Shown here in pieces: positions 59,860 through 64,000 of a DNA stretch of 64,000 nucleotides. The notes under the pieces are model-generated. The model had not been told where the DNA came from and searched no databases. It worked only from the letters and a program-made list of their open reading frames with translations. Position numbers and translations under genes: made by a program. The DNA is taken from the NCBI RefSeq assembly GCF_016808335.1, contig NC_053138.1, forward strand, positions 56,450,951 to 56,514,950, read 5' to 3'. The number at the start of each line of letters is the position of its first letter. Within the stretch, counting starts at the first letter, position 1. The DNA is from Panicum virgatum. Lineage: Eukaryota > Streptophyta > Magnoliopsida > Poales > Poaceae.

Positions 59860-60195
59860 AGGGCCAAGGGTTCATTAGTAATTAATTAGTAACTCAACAG
59901 AATGAAAAGGATGTAATAGTAGAATGACTGGTAGAATGCATGGAGAGCAGCCGAGAGATCCTTGTAATAACAAATAAATTCTACCACAGTGAAGGGCCAA
60001 GGGTTCATTAATAATTAATCAGTAACCCAACTGGGTGAAAAGGATGTACTAGTAGAATGCATGGAGAGCAGCGGAGAGATCCTTGTAATAACAAATAAAT
60101 TCTACCATAGTGGCATATATATGCTATGATTGTAGCCTAACAATATATGTTTATGAGTTCCAATTTTCAAACACACAAAAATGCATGGATATACC
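59860..60195 (-). repeat. Right arm of the inverted repeat, with a ~125-bp tandem duplication
   Basis: GAAGGGCCAAGGGTTCATTA begins at about 59859 and 59991; the copies run through GGAGAGCAGC(C/G)GAGAGATCC and CAAATAAATTCTACCA. The second copy and what follows match 55745-55965 in inverse orientation. Confidence 0.88.
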
Positions 60196-60725
60196 TCCAC
60201 GTGTCTGGTTTGCCGAGTGTTAAGGCAGTGGCACTCGGCAAACGTTCAAATCTTTGCCGAGTGCCAGTACTTTAGCACTCGGCAAAGTGACTGCGTTGCT
60301 GACCTGTGCAAGCTCCTTTGCCGAGTGTTTTGGCTTAAACACTCGGCAAAGTGGTGAATTTTTCTTTTTTTTGTTTCGTTTTTCTCTGTTTTTCCATACA
60401 AATACAACAGAAATATATGTGATTGCAGAGGTCAATACAGGCAGTTATAGTCCATCACATATGATTGACAATGACGAGAATGACATCGATACAAATAACA
60501 CACTCCATCACATATATCACAAGTCCAATACATAACACGAGTCCGATACATAACACAAGTCCATCACATAGAATATAGTCCACATGTCACAAGTCCGATA
60601 CATAACACTAGTCCATAAAACAGAATATAGTCCGATACATATAATAAGTCCAATACACTAGTACTACAAGGCACTCACTGCTCAGGTCTGTGGGGCCAAA
60701 TTATTCCCTGGGTGCTCAGGAATAA

Positions 60726-61826
60726 TCAACGACACAAATATGGTTTGTCGTTGAAAGAGAACACCGGGGGGGGGGGATTCAAGGGAATAACGAACACGGG
60801 CCAACATGAGTACGATGCGGCCATCATACCATAAGGATTGAACCCATCGGTTGCTAGCGCAACACGTACATTACGAGCTTCTTTAGCTTTCTCATGATGA
60901 ATCTCATCAAAATGAGTCCATGACTCACTGTCGGAGGGATGCACCATCTTATCTGGGTTGTATCGAACACCTTTTTTGTGCCATATCATCTGTTTCGCGG
61001 TTTCCTCGGTCATATAGAGTCTTTGGATCCTTTGAATGAACGGAAGGTAACGTACGATTTTCACAGGAATCGTGAGCTGCCTCTTAGGCTGACCGTCACC
61101 TGCATCCACCTCCAGGAATCTTGAGGATTTGCATTTTGGACAGTAAGTTTCAGCCTCGTGCTCTTTCCTAAATAAAATGCACCCATTAGAACAAGAATGT
61201 ATCTGCTCATATGGCATCTTCAGTGCACTAAGGATTTTCGTCGCCTGATACATTGTCTTGGGCAGAATGTGATCTTCCGGAAGAATGCTCCCAAAAACGG
61301 TCAACATACTATCAAAGGCGTCTCGGCTCAGGCCAAACTGGGACTTTAAGGCCATAAGGCGTCCAATGCCGTCCAGCTGAGAAACCTTTGTTTGGCCGTG
61401 AAGAGGTTTCTGTGCCGCCTCCAACATCTCGTAAAACGACTTTGTGCTTGCCTCTGGCTCCTCCTCCTGCGGTCCTTCACCGAAATGTGCCTCCTCATAG
61501 TCGTGTAACATGTCCCCAATCCCACCAGCAGCATCACATTCATCGATGCGTTGCCTCACGACCTCGTCCCTCATACGATGGGTTTCACCGTGAAAGATCC
61601 ACCGGGTATAGTCTGGCATAAATCCATAATTGACAAGATGTTCGCCCATGACCTTCTTTGTCTTTCGTTTCTGGTTTCCACAACTCTTGCAGGGACACCA
61701 CATGAATCTCGACCCTTTAGCTTGCGCCCATGCCCCTTCCAAGAACTGGTTAGTCTTCTCAATCCATTCATTGGTCATGCTAGCTCGACTTACCCGGCCG
61801 GTGTACATCCACTCACGGTTATCCAT
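60726..61826 (-). pseudogene. CACTA TNPD transposase, N-terminal part only
   Basis: Starts MDNREWMYTGRVSRASM and has the transposase-associated zinc-binding block FMWCPCKSCGN, then the beginning of Transposase_21: CPKCKSSRF, WTHFDEIHHEKAKEARN and VALATDGFNPYGMMAASYSC. At 60768-60778 a G11 run (minus strand C) shifts the frame just after VFVIPLNPPP, and homology ends near 60690 at the deletion border. The DDE-bearing middle and C-terminal parts are absent, so the fragment cannot be catalytic. Confidence 0.88.
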
Positions 61827-61949
61827 CTTTCAAGATATCAGCGACTACTATCAAAATTCGGCTTAGTCTAGTAGGTAAGGATAGGTCCTAATCCCACCCG
61901 ACCATGCGTAGATGCGGTCAGCTTCCATGATCCAATCCTATCCGAGACA

Positions 61950-62225
61950 AAATTTCGGCAGCACCTCCCCGCTGTTCTCTAGATACACGTCCCGAAAGGG
62001 AGATTGTGTATCCCGAGAACAACAGGGAGGTGATGCCGAAACTCTGACTCGGATCGGAGCCGACCATAGAACCTGACCCCATCTACGCATCCTCGGGCTG
62101 TCCAAAGAAGCGTGGATAATTCGAAACAGATACGATTAAAGATATGCAGAAAAAACTGCATATCTCCACTCGTATCTCTTCCGAACGGGAGACGCCTAAC
62201 TAGTTTACGCGATCTACGAACATGA
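61950..62225 (-). other. Conserved 5' region of the second CACTA transcript
   Basis: Collinear with 50060-50300 (CGCTGTTCTCTAGATACACG, CTCGGATCGGAG, CATCCTCGGGCTGTCC), lying upstream of the TNPD start codon at 61826. Confidence 0.7.
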
Positions 62226-62409
62226 TTTCCTAAATAAACTAAAAAACATAAAAAATAAACTACATCAGACTTTAAAACTAAATAAATATTTAAATCAGAC
62301 TTCAAAACTAACTAAATATTTAGAAACTAACTAAACATATAAATAATATTCTAAATAAACTATAAACCAAATAAACTAAATAAATTAACAAAAAATACAA
62401 ATTAATTAC

Positions 62410-62975
62410 CTTGGCGTGGGGTGGGGGGCGACGGGGCGGAGCCGAGGCGGCGGTGGGGCGCCGCTGGGCTCGAGGCGGCGGCAGCGCCGGTCGTGTGCGG
62501 CGGTGGGGAGGCGCGGGGCCCGGGGCGAAGCCGGCGACGGCTGCGGGCGGCGGCGGCGGGAGGCCCGGGGCGGCGCGGTGGGACCTGGGGCGGCGCGGCG
62601 GGGCGTGGCCGGGGCACCGCGGCGGGTCGGGGGCGCGGCGCGGTGGTGGGGAGGCGCGGGGCCCGGGGCGGAACCGGCGACGGCCGCGAGCAGCGCGCGG
62701 GGCTCGGGCAGCGGCGGCACGGGCGCGGCCGGCGGCGGAGCGGGGCATGGGGCCGCGGGCGCGCGGCGAGCGGGCGGCGCGGGGCACGGGCCCGGGGCGG
62801 CGGCGGCACAGCCGCGGACGGCGGTGGCGCGGGGCACGGGGCCGCGGGCGGCGAGCGGGGCAGCGGCGGCGGGAGGCCCGGCCGCGGACAGCGAGGGGCC
62901 CGGGGAGGCGCGCGGCCGGGGCGGCGCGGCGGGTCGGGTGCGTGAGCGGGGGGGGGGGGGGGCGTGGATGAAGAA
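62410..62975 (-). other. GC-rich 5' leader of the second CACTA transcript
   Basis: On the minus strand it ends CACGCCAAG|GTAATTAAT, a plausible donor, in the same place as the leader of the first copy. Very GC-rich with CGGCG repeats; all three frames on both strands are open, so no protein is called. Confidence 0.5.
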
Positions 62976-63014
62976 ATGAGTTAAGTTCGGGCACCGGGGG
63001 GGTTATCCCCGTTA

Positions 63015-63150
63015 TCTGCCGTGTGCCTGGATCCGGCACTCGGCAAACTATGCCTATGCCGAGTGCCAAATCACAACACTCGGCAAATGGTTTTTTTAAA
63101 ATATTTGATTCATTTCTTTGCCGAGTGCCGGACCAGGTGGCACTCGGCAA
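63015..63150. repeat. Subterminal repeats of the second CACTA copy (right arm)
   Basis: Four to five TGCCGAGTGCC / GGCACTCGGCAA units, comparable to 51935-52055 of the first copy. The outer cluster and terminus should lie beyond 64000. Confidence 0.85.
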
Positions 63151-64000
63151 CCTGGTCCGGCATATTGATGAGCTATGTTAAATCCAAAAGCAATGATACT
63201 GAAATTAATATAATGTAAAAAACATATTATTTCATGCATAACTATTCCAAACTCAAATTAACATAATTTTAATTTCAAGTTTCATGATTTTATGCAAGAA
63301 AACCTATTATTTCATGTGTTTCTAAAGTCAAATTGAATTTATATCAACAAATTCGTTTTGATGAGGTATGTATAAAAAATTTAGTGACTACCAACTAAAT
63401 AATTTGCCAAAATAAAACAACAAATTATGGTTCATGATTTCATGCAAAAAACCCTATTATTTCATATGTTTAAAGATCAACTTAAAACTAAATATAATGA
63501 TTTTCAATATGTGCCAAAAATAATTTAATATATAGATAACAAATTCAAAAATCAACCAAATTTTCACAAGACACATGTTTTGTTGTTATTTCTCTATATA
63601 AAAAGTTTCACATTGAAAATCATATGCAACTTTCATTTCAACCACAAATCCAACCGGATACTAAACATCTCTCCGAAACTTCTTCGGAGATTCTCCGACT
63701 TGTGAGCGGCGTACATTGTCACGTGTCCGAAGCACTGTCAATTTTTTTCCACTCTATCCTCGCATGAAACCAAGAGTTTTGCACAATTCCCATGATTTTC
63801 AGACATTGCATGCTATTTTTGGTTTTTTTCCGAACGTCCGTGCACACGCTTGTGATCAAGTTTCCTGATAAAGATGCTTCAACTTTTAAGTTCTTTCGTG
63901 CATACGGCATCAGTTTTGATTCTGGTACATAAATATCAAATTTCCATTCATTGATTTCGAAATTTTGACCCACTTCTAATTTAATATTAACTTCGAATGA
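63151..64000. other. AT-rich inner part of the CACTA right arm
   Basis: GAAACTTCTTCGGAGAT and ATTATTTCATG(C/T)-type sequence parallel 52060-53040 of the first element. No gene. Confidence 0.6.

Larger units (their letters stand above)
60207..64000 (-). mobile_element. Second CACTA copy, left-truncated, running off the window
   Basis: Left subterminal repeats (GTTTGCCGAGTGTT at 60208 on) parallel 46930-47090 of the first element, including the following ACAAATACAACA and CAGGCAGTTATA text, but the CACTA terminus and about 300 bp are missing. Then come the TNPD 5' part, the conserved 5' region (61950-62225), a GC-rich leader, and a right arm (63015-63150 repeats, then AT-rich) that continues beyond 64000. 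Confidence 0.88.

Noticed and set aside
62320..63150. 276-codon minus-strand ORF and several plus-strand ORFs
   Set aside because: Low-complexity GC-rich leader of the CACTA copy; start lies within subterminal repeats.

Overview
The window is nuclear DNA of a grass (Poaceae, probably panicoid; this is inference). The pointers are GT-AG split genes with GC-rich first exons and AT-rich introns, Stowaway elements with the CTCCCTCCGTTCCAAATTAT terminus, PIF/Harbinger-like MITEs with GGCC(T/C)TGTTTAGTT ends, CACTA elements with TTTGCCGAGTGC subterminal repeats, and Copia/Gypsy LTR elements. There are no operons, rRNA, tRNA or CRISPR. Most of the ORFs one can draw here are shadows or transposon fragments.

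Left part (1-12.1 kb): one well-preserved gene of 13 exons on the + strand encodes a 754-residue PAS-domain Raf-like MAPKKK. A young Copia element (4450-9543, LTRs differing at 2 of 382 positions, TSD GTTTG) sits antisense in intron 6. A perfect 70-bp tandem duplication copies the 3' splice site of exon 8.

Middle (12.3-40.2 kb): three small three-exon genes (13373-14526 +, 30759-32910 -, 38281-39222 -) encode proteins of 122, 124 and 123 residues. They share a mitochondrial-presequence-like first exon and a C-terminal hydrophobic segment; none was found by simple ORF calling because the exons are short. Between them lies a minus-strand gene whose first coding exon is broken in frame by a gag-only Gypsy-type element (20765-24742, TSD GCCCC). 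There is also a truncated LINE, a 2.7-kb solo LTR (26295-29003, TSD AGGAG) nested in an older TIR element, an F-box/LRR pseudogene carrying a hAT-like MITE, a 385-bp solo LTR (TSD GATGG), and a 946-bp TIR element with GGATAC-rich ends and an 8-bp TSD.

Right part (40-64 kb): this is almost wholly transposon-derived. It holds a 531-bp CACTA element (TSD GCA), a 6.75-kb CACTA element (46636-53390, TSD AGA) that kept a TNPA-like gene but lost most of TNPD, and a related CACTA copy (about 60.2 kb to beyond the window end) that kept only the N-terminal part of TNPD. The two copies are complementary deletion derivatives. MITEs, foldback elements, tandem duplications and a long inverted repeat (55.75-55.96 / 59.86-60.20 kb) fill the rest. 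I see no convincing host gene after 40 kb.

I found no clear new biological system. The most unusual observations are: the short GACCGGTC motif that recurs in the LTRs and, in more than one reading frame, in the gag gene of the same element; the presequence exon shared by three dispersed small genes; the duplicated splice acceptor in the kinase gene; and the 97-bp-period pairs of GCGGACNGTCCGC palindromes in the U3 of the solo LTR.
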